64,000 bases of DNA from Sebastes aleutianus (Eukaryota > Chordata > Actinopteri > Perciformes > Sebastidae). The DNA lies in assembly GCA_916700875.1 (NCBI GenBank), contig CAKAKS010000060.1, positions 9,489,834-9,553,833 of the forward strand, given 5' to 3'. Below are positions 34,601-47,228 of the stretch, piece after piece. Numbering within the stretch: position 1 is the first letter of the stretch; each line of letters begins with the position of its first letter. The translations under genes and the position numbers were made by a program. The notes under the pieces are model-generated. The model did not search any database, was not told where the DNA came from, and saw only the letters and a program-made list of their open reading frames with translations.

Positions 34601-35480
34601 ACAGTAATGATCCTTTTGTCATATCATTTTGTTGTGTTGATTTCCATGATCCAGGCTTGTATTCCTTTGCAGAAGGATTCAATTCATTTGCAGATTCCAT
34701 TTTCCTTTTTTCCCTTTCCAAATAGGAATTCATGCCATTTGATGGTACTTGAGAGGAGCTTTCCACATCATATGCCCTCAATACTGCTAGCTTAGCAGTG
34801 GATGCAGCTAGTTCAGCTTCCAAGTCAAGCTGCTCTCTTTTCCTCTTCAACTGCTGTTCTTGCTCCTCCAAAGCTTGTCTTTCTTTTAAAGATGCAACGC
34901 GAGCCATGAGTGCAGCTCTGTCTGCCTCCACCTTTATTCTGGCAGAGGATGTGGTACTGGACTTACCACTGTTCATACTTTTGTGGCTTGAGTGTTTGCT
35001 ACCAACATTAGAAACACTGTCATCTGGATGAATATCATCCTCAATATTACCCTTTTTATGTGTGTCACCTTCAATGCATGAAACCCACCTTTTTGCCTCA
35101 GCAATACACTCATTTGGTGCCAACATTTTTGCTTTAAACCATGTTACATGTTTTTCTTTTTCATCACATGGCAACAAAACCAACAGGGATTCATGTATAC
35201 ATTTTGCTTCATCACACACATTAAACAACTCTTCAAGAGCATTTTGAACCTGTTCTTTATCACCTATAACCATCAAACTTTGCATTGATTTTCTTATGTT
35301 TGTTACTTTGTTTAGCTTAGCCCTTCTGCTGTCTTGCAACTTTTCTAGTTTATCAGCAAGCGCTTTTACGGTGAGCTTTACTACCCGCTTCTCAGCTGGT
35401 GTTTCAACACCGCCAGTCTCACTAGCGGTTTGTACACCAGTCCCGGTAATACGGCCCGACGCCGCTTCGCGACTCTCCAT
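31692..35480 (-). pseudogene. BEL/Pao Gag-Pol polyprotein lacking reverse transcriptase (1262 aa)
   Basis: A single open frame from ATG 35480. In order: a coiled coil rich in Glu/Lys/Gln (about residues 190-240), a DUF1759-like Gag region (LFEGDPLQYRTFIKAFEQ), CCHC-type Cys clusters (CFACLGDGHMSRYC, CKVCGQTH), an aspartic protease (FLDTGSSATFC) and the BEL linker ILEPWEVINS...VLGWVVNGPL. It then jumps to RNase H (HHFADTSESGYG, IPRLELTAAVLA, FWTDSTSVLKYV, HVGSKDNPADDASRG). The central reverse transcriptase between KTYAESVPQ and the RNase H is gone without breaking the frame. The frame ends before any integrase. The long open frame after an in-frame deletion suggests a recent event or mobilisation as a deleted master copy. 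Confidence 0.92.
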
Positions 35481-35860
35481 AATAAACAGTCAGTCACTTA
35501 ACAGTCAATGCAACAAACAGTCAGCGCAAAGTCCAAAGTCCGCCCGCTTCGGCAACCAATGCATTGGATTTCCGCCCGCATATGTGTGCACACACTTTAA
35601 ATGGCCATTACACAGTGTAGCGCTACAATACCTCCGCGTCGGGCGCCTTGTAGTGATGCCGTGGTCCGATGCTCCACAGCCGGCTTTAGCATTAGCTCCG
35701 TAGCTCCTCCGTCCTACCGCCCATGGATGGCTGCAGACCTCCTCCAAACGCAGCCGAAATCCACACCGGCAGCTCTCCTCGTCCTCCCGCGTCGCCTCCG
35801 TTGAGTTCCAAACGTGCCGCAGTTTCAACGAAGTTCCAACAGGACGGGTTTTTGACTAAT

Positions 35861-36276
35861 TGTAGGAGCTAAAGTCTACTACTGTAGCTACTGAGGTGAT
35901 TAGCCCTGGACTGACGCGCTTTTCGCTGTAGATGGTACCTTTAGTTGTCTGTTGTGCTGTACAAAATTGATCCTGAGTCCGCTCGTTGGTTTTACAATAA
36001 CAGTTCATTTATTCTTAATATGGTATTAAAGAAGCAAGTCCGGTTACCATAGCAACGAGTAAACAATAACAACACGACAAACAATTCAGCGTCCCTGCGT
36101 TCAAAAACCCTTTGCCCTTCCGGGCTAAACCCTGACGCCAACAACACACCTCCTTACCTATATACCCGTGACTGGGTCAGTCAATTAATGCAGTGCCACC
36201 TAGTGTTCCTAAAAGTGAATTACACCAACCTCTGTATGTGTCATCATACATCATACATCATGTTTTGGCTCTTACA
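35861..36276 (-). repeat. BEL/Pao LTR (5' LTR of the element), 416 bp
   Basis: Nearly the same as the partner LTR apart from a 14-bp extra piece near 36166-36180 and one or two substitutions, which implies a young insertion. It would carry the element's promoter. Confidence 0.93.
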
Positions 36277-36281
36277 ATTAT

Positions 36282-38785
36282 TTCTTAGCAAAAATGAATT
36301 TTGATTTCAGTTTAAGTACAATATAGAGTTGCAAAGTGGGAGCAGATATATATTTATTTTCTTCACATTCTGTTCCGTCTGTTCCGAAAGAAAAACCGCA
36401 GAAAACATTTCCCCTCTCAGATCTTTGATGTAATCTGTCACTATCACAGAGGTGAAGAGAAGAAAGAGATAACGGAGCGAAGCAGAGGGGAAGTTGTGGA
36501 CGACAAGCGTTAATTTGTGTAATGTTTTTCAAAAGAGCCGAAAGAACGACGATGACACGAAAGAGGAAATTATGACATTTAATGTTTATCAGTTTATATA
36601 TAACAGAAATGGTTCCCATCACTGTCGCCATCCTCTGACAGAATGCAGGTTCCTGTTTCTGTGGAACTTAATTTACGTCTAAGAGATGGTTCATTTGTGA
36701 GGTAATCCTTCACTCTAAAAGACCTTTAATAGGGCTGTCAAAGTTAACGCGATAACGTGTTGACACAAATTTGTTTTAACGCCACTAATTTCTTTAACAC
36801 ATTAACGCAACTTAGGATTTTTAGGTTGTAGCGGGATCATATGAAACTATAAAACCTAGTGAATCCATTGGTACCAACCATGTCGTACTAGCTTGTTCTG
36901 AAGGAGGTTAAATAACGCTCCAAACTAACGGTGAATTTTGGCGAGGAAAAACTGTCATGGCCATTTTCAAAGGGGTCCCTTGACCTCTGAACTCCAGATA
37001 TGTGAATGAAAATGGGTTCTAGGGATACCCACGAGTCTCCCCTTTACAGACATGCCCACTTTATGATAATCACATGCAGTTTTTTTAATGCAGTATAAAT
37101 GTGTTATTATCTCCTATTCTAAAATGGTGTATTTGAATATTTCTGCATAAGCTTTAATCACACTGTAGGTCTTGAGGTCTGTTTTTATAAATATACAGAT
37201 AACAGGAGTGTAAGTCATGTATTTGATACGCGCATTGATGGTTTTTAATGTTAACAAATCTGTAAATAGGCTATAATCCTGTGGTTGGGTGAGTTAATTA
37301 TGTTATTATCATTATCAAATCATCTGCCAGTTATTTTCTCCATTAATTATTTAGTCAATAATATGAAGAAAATTGTGAAACATGTCTATCACAGAGGAAA
37401 ACTCTGAGGTGACGTCTTGTTTTGTCCCACCAACATCCTAAAACACAAAATATATTCAGTTTACTATCATCAGAGACTAATCAAAACCACCAAATATTAG
37501 TGCAAAACCTTTCTTACTGATACTTTCTTAAATACCAAGTTTCTTTCACTGAGTCTGGTGAGCAGCAGTCAACTGAAACAAGCAAGCTAGAAGTATTGTT
37601 ATTAGATTACAGAGATACTTTATGAAGCATTATGTTATATTCATGTCCTTGTGGAGATGATTATGTATAGAATATAAAATGTCATAAAAGTGTAAAAGTA
37701 TGTATAAAAGGATGCACAAGCTAAACAATATATATATTTTTTAATCTTTAAAGTTCCTCATATTAAATTAGATATTCAAATCCAAGACTGTTTTGATGGC
37801 TGCATCGTTTCATCAGATATAAATATTATAAACATGTTAAAGAACTGAACAGGGCTCTAGACTAACTTTTCCACTGGCAGCACTTGTAATACCAACCTTC
37901 CCAGTTGGTCGCACCAGCACATGATTTGGTCACGCCCTTTTTTTGGTACAGCATGGTATTAATCAGTGGTGGGAGGTAACTAAGTACATTTACTCAAGTA
38001 CAATTTTGATGCAAACCACTACAACTCAGAGGGAAATATTGTGCTTTTATTTGTTTTATGTTTTTTAATTTTGCTTTTATTGTGAGTATATGAAATACAG
38101 TGCATTGTTATACAGTGAATTACACCCTAATATTATAATATATAATAATGTAACAACCAAAGATAGCATAGTGATAGTATGTTCTTTCTTTTTTTTAACA
38201 AAATGTTTAATCACTTTTGCATTTTACATTTACATTTTAAATATACATAGCTGCTTTGTCAGAAAATAAAAAAAAGAGAACTATTCACACTTCAGCAAAC
38301 AAACATTATAATTAACATAACAATCATGGCATCATGTGCATCCACATAGAGAGAAGTCTCAAAAAACAAACAAAACAATGGAAAAGAAATAAAATAAATA
38401 AACAAAAATACCTTAAAAGAGACTGATGTTGTCCAGATTCACAGTTAAATTGGTCAAATTAAACCACATTACTTTGATAATCTAAAATAAGTAATTACAG
38501 GAGCCCGCTTCATTTTTGGAACAAGGTAACAGCTATATGGATCACATCACGCGCTGTGCATCGCTACGTACACATGTATGGCGTTTACGTGCTGAAACTA
38601 TTAACTGAAGAAAAAAAAAAGCATTTGCCAAAAGAAAAGTAGACATTAACTACAATATTCATACACATACAAACAGACTCAATATATGTTTGATGTCCTG
38701 TAAATCCTATTAACTACACAGAGATTCCTGCTGGATGAAACAACCACCGATCAACGTTAGAGCAGATATGTTACAGATGATAATA
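36282..38785. other. gene B 5' flank resumed, then gene C 3' flank
   Basis: Unit B sequence continues past the LTR. It contains the truncated miniature-element fragment (about 36731-37147) and then unit C start. About 380 bp at 38089-38470 are present only in unit C and contain no recognisable feature. Confidence 0.55.
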
Positions 38786-39266
38786 TCAGACAGTCTGGCC
38801 TCGTTCCTCTGGACGTCCCAGCTCCTCGATGAAGTTTGGAGGCTGAGACAGAAAGCAGAGTTCAAACAGAACAGGAAAAGTTAATATACCAACAACACAC
38901 TGATGAGTCTCACCAGTAGTGATAATCTAAAGTTTGTCCTGAGGGTGGCGCTAGAGGACAGGTCATGGGAACACCCTCTAACTTTACTGGCTCAGGTGAT
39001 TTTTCTCTCTATTAATATAAAAATAATCATAACACTTTAATTCTGATGAGCAATTCAGCTTTAATACTGTTTTTATTATGTGTTTTGGTTGAGTTAATAT
39101 CATGCATGTCCATGGCCGATAACTCTGGCTGTGGGTTATGTGGATGCAGATATTCTTGGGCCTTTTTATGTTAAGTTTTTATGGCTCCTATCAGAGTCCT
39201 TTTAATATTGATTCTCTGCTGATATAGAGTCTGATACTTTAACCTAAATGTTGATTAAATATGTAT

Positions 39267-40118
39267 TAGGGCTGCCAATCGATTCAAATATTTAATCGCA
39301 TGATTGTCCATAGTTAATCACGATTAATCACACATTTTTTATCTGTTCAAAATGTACCTTTAAAGGGAGATTTGTCAAGTATTTAATACTCTTGGGCGCC
39401 TGGGTTAGCTCAGTTGGTAGAGCGGGCGTCCATGTATTAAGGCTTGGTCCTGACCGCGACGGCCCGGGTTCGAATCCGGCCTGTGGCCCTTTCCGCATCC
39501 ACTCTCTCTCTCCCCCCTTTCAAGACTCTATCCACTGTCCTGTCATAAAAATGGAAAATGCCCCCAAAAAAATAATTAAAAAAAAAAAAAAAAAAGTATT
39601 TAATACTCTTATCAACATGGGAGTGAGCAAATATGCTGCTTTATGCAAATGTATATATATATTTATTATTGGAAATTGATTAACAACACAAAACAATGAC
39701 AAATATTGTCCAGAAACCCTCACAGGTACTGCATTTAGCATAAAAATATGCTCAAATCCTAACATGGCAAACTGCAGCCCAACAGGCAACACCAGCTGTC
39801 AGTGTGTCAGTGTGCTGACTTGACTATGACTTGCCCCAAACTGCATGTGATTATCATAAAGTGGGCATGTCTGTAAAGGGGAGACTCGTGGGTACCCGTA
39901 GAACCCATTTTCATTCACATATCTGGAGGTCAGAGGTCAAGAGACCCCTTTGAAAATGGCCATGACAGCTTTTCCTCGCCAAAATTTAGCGTAAGTTTGG
40001 AGCGTTTTTTTACCTCCTTCATTACAAGCTAGTGTGACATGGTTGGTACAAATGGATTCATTAGGTTTTCTAGTATCTTCACTCTAGCTTTAAAACTGAG
40101 CTGACTTTGTCAGCCCTA
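39267..40118. mobile_element. hAT miniature element, unit C copy (with SINE inside)
   Basis: Same site and duplication; longer because of the SINE at 39394-39593 and its 17-bp target repeat. Confidence 0.87.
39394..39593 (+). mobile_element. tRNA-derived SINE with 17-bp target duplication
   Basis: The head contains a Pol III A box (ggttagctcagttggtagag) and B box (ggttcgaatcc), then a C/T-rich body and a poly(A) tail. The 17-bp target duplication aagtatttaatactctt lies at 39377-39393 and 39594-39610. Present only in unit C, inside the hAT element. It is a retroposon, not a functional tRNA gene. Confidence 0.93.
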
Positions 40119-40814
40119 ATATGTATCTGACTCATTAAAATAACAGTAAATACTAAATCTTGTTGTTGTAGACGAGCGTTAAATTCTCATGAACTGTAAT
40201 TCAAAAGAGCTGAAAGATGAAATTAGGATATTGTTGTTTTTTTATCAGTTATAAATAACAGAAATGTTCCCGTCAGTGTCGTCATCCTCTGACAGAAGGC
40301 CGGTTACTGTTTCAGTACAACATTTATAAGACATAAGACATGGTTTATTAGTGAGGTAATCTTCACTCTATGGCAGCTGTTGTTCCTTAAATCACCTCCT
40401 TTAATCGCCATAACTGCCATTCAAACAGTAGCATTTGTTTTTAGATAAGATCTGTTCACCATCAGCAGTTTTTTAACAGGAAGTGATGAAAGACAGGGCT
40501 GAACGCTCAGAGACCATCCATGAAGACATGAAGGTTGAATATATTAATATTAAATGTATTAAAAATATAACAGAAATGATGTTTGTCAGTGACTCACCGG
40601 CACAGTCACGTCTTTCCGCTCTTCTTTCTTGCAAACACACATCCTGTAAAGACGGATGTAAAAATAGTCGGTGAGTAGAATCTAACATTATTTTAAATGT
40701 ATTAATAGTTTTTTTTAATTAATAGGTAGAAAAAAGGTCTATGGGGAAATATCAGAAATGCTCCTTTTTATCTCAGCCAGCTTTGTTTGATTGACAGCAG
40801 CCGGCAAGCTTCCA

Positions 40815-41588
40815 GAGTGCTGGTGTTAACGCCGTAGGGAACGAGAGAGTGCCGGTGTTAGCGCCGTAGGGAACGAGACAGTGCCGGTGTTAGCGCCGTA
40901 GGGAACGAGAGAGTGCCGGTGTTAGCGTCGTAGGGAACGAGAGAGTGCCGGTGTTAACGCCGTAGGGAACGAGAGAGTGCCGGTGTTAACGCCGTAGGGA
41001 ACGAGACAGTGCCGGTGTTAGCGCCGTAGGGAACGAGACAGTGCCGGTGTTAGCGTCGTAGGGAACGAGAGAGTGCCGGTGTTAACGCCGTAGGGAACGA
41101 GAGAGTGCCGGTGTTAACGCCGTAGAGAACGAGAGAGTGCAGGTGTTAACGCCGTAGGGAACGAGAGAGTGCCGGTGTTAACGCCGTAGGGAACGAGAGA
41201 GTGCCGGTGTTAACGCCGTAGAGAACGAGAGAGTGCCGATGTTAACGCCGTAGGGAACGAGAGAGTGCCGGTGTTAACGCCGTAGGGAACGAGAGAGTGC
41301 CGGTGTTAACGCCGTAGGGAACGAGAGAGTGCCGGTGTTAACGCCGTAGGGAACGAGAGAGTGCCGGTGTTAACGCCGTAGGGAACGAGAGAGTGCCGGT
41401 GTTAGCGCCGTAGGGAACGAGAGAATGCCGGTGTTAGCGCCGTAGGGAACGATAGAGTGCCGGTGTCACAGCGAAGGGAATGAGAGAGTGCCGCTTCACG
41501 CCGTAGGGAATGATAGAGTGCCGGTGTCGCTTTGTAGGGAACGAGAGTGCCAGTTTTAGGCCCTAGGGAATGAGAGAGCGCCGGTGTC
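40815..41588. repeat. 32-bp minisatellite in gene C intron, about 24 copies
   Basis: Same unit and position; starts directly at 'agagtgctggtgttaacgcc', a start shared with units D and E but not with A and B. Confidence 0.95.
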
Positions 41589-42719
41589 ATGAAGAGGTGC
41601 TGTATGCTGTAGCAGAAAAAGATGAATCTAGACTAATGAGTCATGAATACAGGCACATGAAGGAGCAGAAACTGCATGAAAAAGGATTTGTATTTGTTTT
41701 TTGTAGGTGAAAGTTACCTTTTGATGACAATGGATGCCACTATGATGATGAGCACTGTGTGCAGAGTGAAGAGAACCAGACGAACAGCCAGCAGTGGGTC
41801 AACTGTACCACTGTTTGTTTCTGTGAAACAGATCAGATGGACAGTGAGCAGTTGGACTGTAGACGTTAAACATCAGAAAGAACCACAGTCCTCTGAAATC
41901 TGATGTTATAATTTAGATTCAATCATTTCTCATGCTCTTCATCAGCAGATGTCGTTTGCCCAGTAGTCATGAAGTTGTACAAGTTCAAATGTCCATTTCT
42001 TCTGAGCACTTTAGTGATGAAGACTGAAGATCAAGTGATTGAAAGCACCAGAGCAGCTAGTTAATTTACCTTGAGGTGAGATTGCTGTTATCAAATACGA
42101 GAATCAATATTAGCTTTACTTTTATTCTTTTTCATAATTTACTCTTTTAATTACAATTTGGACCGAGTCAAAACAAACACAGGGAATGTGTTGGTGATGA
42201 AACTCTCCTGGTTGAATCATCAGAACAAAACATGAACAGCTGTGTTAGAAAATATCTGCTTCTTTGATTAAAAAGTCAAAGATACAAGAAGAATCTACAG
42301 AGAAAAGTGATAAACAAACCTTCCTCTTCAGCCTTCACGTACAGGCTTTTCGGCGGGGAGAGTGTGGCGACGTCCTTCAATCCACAGGTGTAGTTCCCAG
42401 AATCCTTTGCAGCCAGAGCGGCGAACTGGAGGGTGGGACCAGACTCAGAGAGGGCGTGGCCATCTCTGAACCAGGTGAACTTCAGTTGGTGGAAAGTACA
42501 CGTTGTAGTAAGACTACAGTTCAGAGTGACTGAGTCACCTTTTTTAAACTCTCTGTCACTGGAGCTCTCTATCGTCATTGGAGTCTGATCTAAATGAATC
42601 AAGTAAAATACATTTTCATTATAGATCTCCTTTGTTCTATTCAGCAGTATGTAGTTTGAGCAAAGTAAAGTGACTTTAAAGTCAAATACTGATGTCTTCT
42701 AGGGATAGACGCTAATATT

Positions 42720-43938
42720 TTAACCCTCTGAGACCCACAATAGAGCCGTTTTAGTCTTTTTTAGGGGGGTCCAGGGGGTCTTTAGGGGGAGATAGCAGGT
42801 CAACAGTAGATGTCACATAGAAGCTGTGTACATCATCTGAAAGCTGGGAACCTGAAGATTAATTTGAGATGCAGCTCTGCACTGTGTGTCACATTGTTCT
42901 AGTCATTAATCAGAAATAAATATGAATGAATAGTGAAAGTGTATCAGGGTTTAGAACATTATGATAGAAGTATATGATGGTCATCTCCATGCTCTATTAT
43001 GTCTCAAAAGTTGTTGCAGCAATTTTTGGGTTGACACCATTTGTTACACAGATTTGGTGATAAATTGAACCATTTTTTACCACTGGAGAATTGATAAAAA
43101 TAATCAATAATCTCTCCAAAATACCACATTAAGACACCAAGACCTTGAGGAACACCATAGAAAAAGCCATGCTGTGATTTGATATCAAAAACCTTTGACA
43201 TTTGGAAATTTCTGCAAGAATTGCATTTTTCTGCGATTGGATGGCGAGCACTTCTGTTGTGTAAACTGCTCAGAAACCCCCTTATTGTCAATCTAGCTAG
43301 GAAAGCCATCCATCCTCTGAATGCTCTAGGTCTCTAGTTTGTGGCTGTAAAGTTTCATGAGGCTGTGATTATCCTAGAGGTCACCACAGGCCATTTTATA
43401 CAGTGAGGTCAATGAAATGGCTCCTATGGGGACTAACTTCATCACACATGAACACAGTTGGGCTCATTGGATCCACACGAATCTCAGTTTTACAGCGATA
43501 CCCAATTTATGTAATTCAAGACTGTTTAGGGACCCCAGTATGCAGAAATATTCAAACACACCATTTTAGAATATGAGGAAATAACACATTTATACTGCAT
43601 TCAAAAACTTGCATGTGATTATCATAAAGTGGGCATGTCTGTAAAGGGGAGACTTGTGGGTACCCATAGAACCCATTTTCATTCACATATCTGGAGGTCA
43701 AAGGTCAAGGGACCCCTTTTGATAATGCCATTACAGTTTTTCCTTCCAAAATTTAGCGTAACTTCGTAGCGCTATGTAGCATTTTTCCTGCTAGTATGAC
43801 ATGGTTGATAACAATGGATTCTTCAGGTTTTCTAGTTTTATATGATACCAGTATCTTCACTCTAGCAAACTCAGCCCACAACAACCTCTGAAAGACAGAA
43901 TAGTGTCCGGGCCTGCCAGCGGGCCGTCGGAGTGTTAA
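42720..43938. mobile_element. TTAA-flanked element in the gene C V-C2 intron
   Basis: Orthologous copy; its left part equals that of unit D and its right part resembles that of unit A. Confidence 0.5.
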
Positions 43939-44814
43939 GGGCTCAATAGATGCTGTGGTTATACTGAGCAGCCTTTAGGTGTGACTGTTTGTAAATATGT
44001 GAATATGAACAGGGCGTTCCTACATAAGAGAGCCTGGCTCTCAGTGCTAAATAAAGGCTGAAACAATATAAATTATTATTAATATTGTTTTTGATAGCAT
44101 TATCATACGATGCTCTTACCACTGACGGTGACTTTCACTCCTGGTTGTCGGCCAGTAAAACTTGCTAACCTGATGTTTGCTTCCATTCTGAAGCGAAGAG
44201 TTCCTTCATCTTCCTTCTGTACATCTGTGATCTGTAAAGTGCAGTTTCCCTTCATGTCTCCCAGGTATCTATAACGAGGGTTGTTGTTGGTTAAATTGCT
44301 GTCGTACACAGACGGAGTGATCCCCTGACAGAATTCATGGTTCCGGCACCAGATGACTCTGATGATCTCTATTAAAACCTCTCTTCTATATTCCCTGACA
44401 GATTTAAGTGGTGTGAAGGTGCAGGGGAGGGTGACAGTCGATCCTTTCACAGCACAAACAGGACATCTAGATAGTTCACACTCACACCCACAGCACCTGA
44501 AAAACACAACACAGTGATCATAATTTCATTATAAATGATTAGATAGTCACTTTAATATGATATAAAACAGAGAAAAGCAGGTAATCATTTTCTGACATTT
44601 TTGTATGAAAAATTACTTTAATGATTTATCAATTATCAAAACAGTTTCAGAGCCGAAACTTCAGAAGCAGAGAAGTTTCTGGATTTCATCAGTTTGATGT
44701 GAAAATGTGACAAAAACATCAGTAAAGATATTAAAGTAACAAAGATAAAGTCCATGTCTTACCAGCCAGCAGGAGCATAAAGCACCAGGTGATCTTTTTG
44801 TCCCAAACTGCCAT

Positions 44815-47228
44815 CCTTACTTTAATGAGTTGATTTAACTTTTTCTTGTTCAGATGTTCGATCAAACTACAGCAGTGGTGAGAAAGACACTGACTGTGGT
44901 TGTGCCGTGGTTACAATCTAACTTCCTCCAAAGTGTCTCAAGTCGTCCTGCGTGTCAGATGAACAACCAGATATTTGTCAACTGTATTATTTGTTCCTGA
45001 AAAACAGATCAGAGGACTGTAGACATTAAACTGAACTGATCAGACATCAGGAAGATTCACTCTGTTATCATTTTCTATACGTCCTCCAAAAAGACCCAAT
45101 AAGTACACAAGGTGAAACAAACACAGGGAATTATTATAAATATTAATATTTCTTAGCAAAAATTAATTTTGATTTCAGTTTAAGTACAATATAGAGTTGC
45201 AAAGTGGGAGCAGATATATATTTATTTTCTTCACATACTGTTCCGTCTGTTCTGAAAGAAAAACCACAGAAAACATTTCACCTCTCAGATCTTTGATGTA
45301 ATCTGTCACTATCACAGAGGTGAAGAGAAGAAAGAGATAACGGAACGAAGCAGAGGGGAAGTTGTGGACAAGCGTTAATTTGTGTAATGTTTTTCAAAAG
45401 AGCCTAAAGAACGATGATGACACGAAAGAGGAAATTATGACATTTAATGTTTATCAGTTTATATATAACAGAAATGGTTCCCATCACTGTCGCCATCCTC
45501 TGACAGAATGCAGGTTCCTGTTTCTGTGGAACTTAATTTACGTCTAAGAGATGGTTCATTTGTGAGGTAATTCTTCACTCTGAAAGGCCTTTAATAGGGC
45601 TGTCAAAGTTAACGCGATAACGTGTTGACACAAATTTGTTTTAACGCCACTAATTTCTTTAACACATTAACGCAACTTAGGATTTTTAGGTTGTAGCGGG
45701 ATCATATGAAACTATAAAACCTAGTGAATCCATTGGTACCAACCATGTCGTACTAGCTTGTTGTGAAGGAGGTTAAATAACACTCCAAACTAACGGTGAA
45801 TTTTGGCAATGAAAAACTGTCATGGCCATTTTCAAAGGGGTCCCTTGACCTCTGAACTCCAGATATGTGAATGTAAATGGGTTCTTTGGGTACCCACGAG
45901 TCTCCCCTTTACAGACATGCCCACTTTATGATAATCACATGCAGTTTTTTTAATGCAGTATAAATGTGTTATTATCTCCTATTCTAAAATGGTGTAGTTG
46001 AATATTTCTGCATAAGCTTTAATCACACTGTAGGTTTTGAGGTCTGTTTTTATAAATATACAGATAACAGGAGTGTAAGTCATGTATTTGATACACGTAT
46101 TGATGGTTTTTAATGTTAACAAATCTGTAAATAGGCTATAATCCTGTGGTTGGGTGAGTTAATTATGTTATTATCATTATCAAATCATCTGCCGGTTATT
46201 TTCTCCATTAATTATTTAGTCAATAATATGAAGAAAATTGTGAAACATGTCTATCACGGAGGAAAACTCTGAGGTGACGTCTTGTTTTGTCCCACCAACA
46301 TCCTAAAACACAAAATATATTCAGTTTACTATCATCAGAGACTAATCAAAACCACCAAATATTAGTGCAAAACCTTTCTTACTGATACTTTCTTAAATAC
46401 CGAGTTTCTTTCACTGAGTCTGGTGAGCAGCAGTCAACTGAAACAAGCAAGCTAGAAGTATTGTTATTAGATTACAGAGATGCATTATGTTATATTCATG
46501 TCATAGAATATAAAATGTCGTAAAAGTATGTATAAAAGGATGCACAAGCTAAACAATATATATATTTTTTAATCTTTAAAGTTCCTCATATTAAATTAGA
46601 TATTCAAATCCAAGACTGTTTTGATGGCTGCACCGTTTCATCAGATATAAATATTATAAACATGTTAAAGAACTGAACAGGGCTCTAGACTAACTTTTCC
46701 ACTGGCAGCACTTGTAATACCAACCTTCCCAGTTGGTCGCACCAGCACATGATTTGGTCACACCCTTTTTTTGGTACAGCATGGTATTAATCAGTGGTGG
46801 GAGGTAACTAAGTACATTTACTCATGGAACAATTTTGATGCAAACCACTACAACTCAGAGGGAAATATTGGGCTTTTATTCATTAATGTTTTTTAATTTT
46901 GCTTTTATTGTGACTTTGGTAATCTAAAATAAGTAATTACAGGAGCCCGCTTCATTTTTGGAACAAGGTAACAGCTATATGGATCACATCACGCGCTGTG
47001 CATCACTACGTACACATGTATGGCGTTTACGTGCTGAAACTATTAACTGAAGCAAAAAAAAAAGCATTTGCCAAAAGAAAAGTAGACATTAACTACAATA
47101 TTCATACACATACAAACAGACTCAATATATGTTTGATGTCCTGTAAATCCTATTAACTACAGAGAGATTCCTGCTGGATGAAACAACCACCGATCAACGT
47201 TAGAGCAGATATGTTACAGATGATAATA
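44815..47228. other. intergenic region between genes C and D
   Basis: Almost the same as the A-B intergenic region (22492-24934), including the truncated miniature-element fragment starting at 45595. No further gene seen. Confidence 0.6.

Larger units (their letters stand above)
30818..36276 (-). mobile_element. BEL/Pao LTR retrotransposon, internally deleted
   Basis: A 5459-bp insertion in minus orientation with two LTRs and a 5-bp target duplication ATTAT (30813-30817 and 36277-36281). The coding part shows the BEL/Pao domain order but has lost the reverse transcriptase and integrase, so it could move only with help from another copy. It inserted 336 bp upstream of gene B's start codon, after unit duplication, because the other units have an empty site. 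Confidence 0.93.
23689..37147 (-). repeat. tandem array unit B (13.5 kb including BEL/Pao)
   Basis: Unit homology is continuous except for the BEL/Pao insertion at 30818-36276. Without the insertion and one copy of its 5-bp target repeat it is about 8.0 kb. Carries gene B. Confidence 0.9.
38786..44814 (-). pseudogene. Siglec-like Ig receptor gene C, frame-broken in the V exon
   Basis: Exons: 44814-44763 signal, 44496-44120 V-set, 42589-42320 C2-set (one codon shorter than in A and B), 41820-41718 transmembrane, 40643-40598 cytoplasmic, 38842-38786 terminal. It has the same two-base insertion as gene A ('ggacatctagatag' near 44461), so the spliced frame ends after 33 residues. The C2 exon instead equals that of gene D (start QTPMTIESSSDREF). 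In the terminal exon the TGA of A and B reads GGA, which would extend the tail by ten residues (GRPEERGQTV). Likely pseudogene; a rescue by alternative splicing is possible. Confidence 0.8.
37148..46012 (-). repeat. tandem array unit C (8.9 kb)
   Basis: Carries gene C, a SINE at 39394-39593 and about 380 bp at 38089-38470 not present in units B, D or E. Confidence 0.9.

Noticed and set aside
39404..39480. tRNA gene
   Set aside because: A and B boxes are present, but poly(A), flanking 17-bp target repeats and a non-tRNA body show a SINE.
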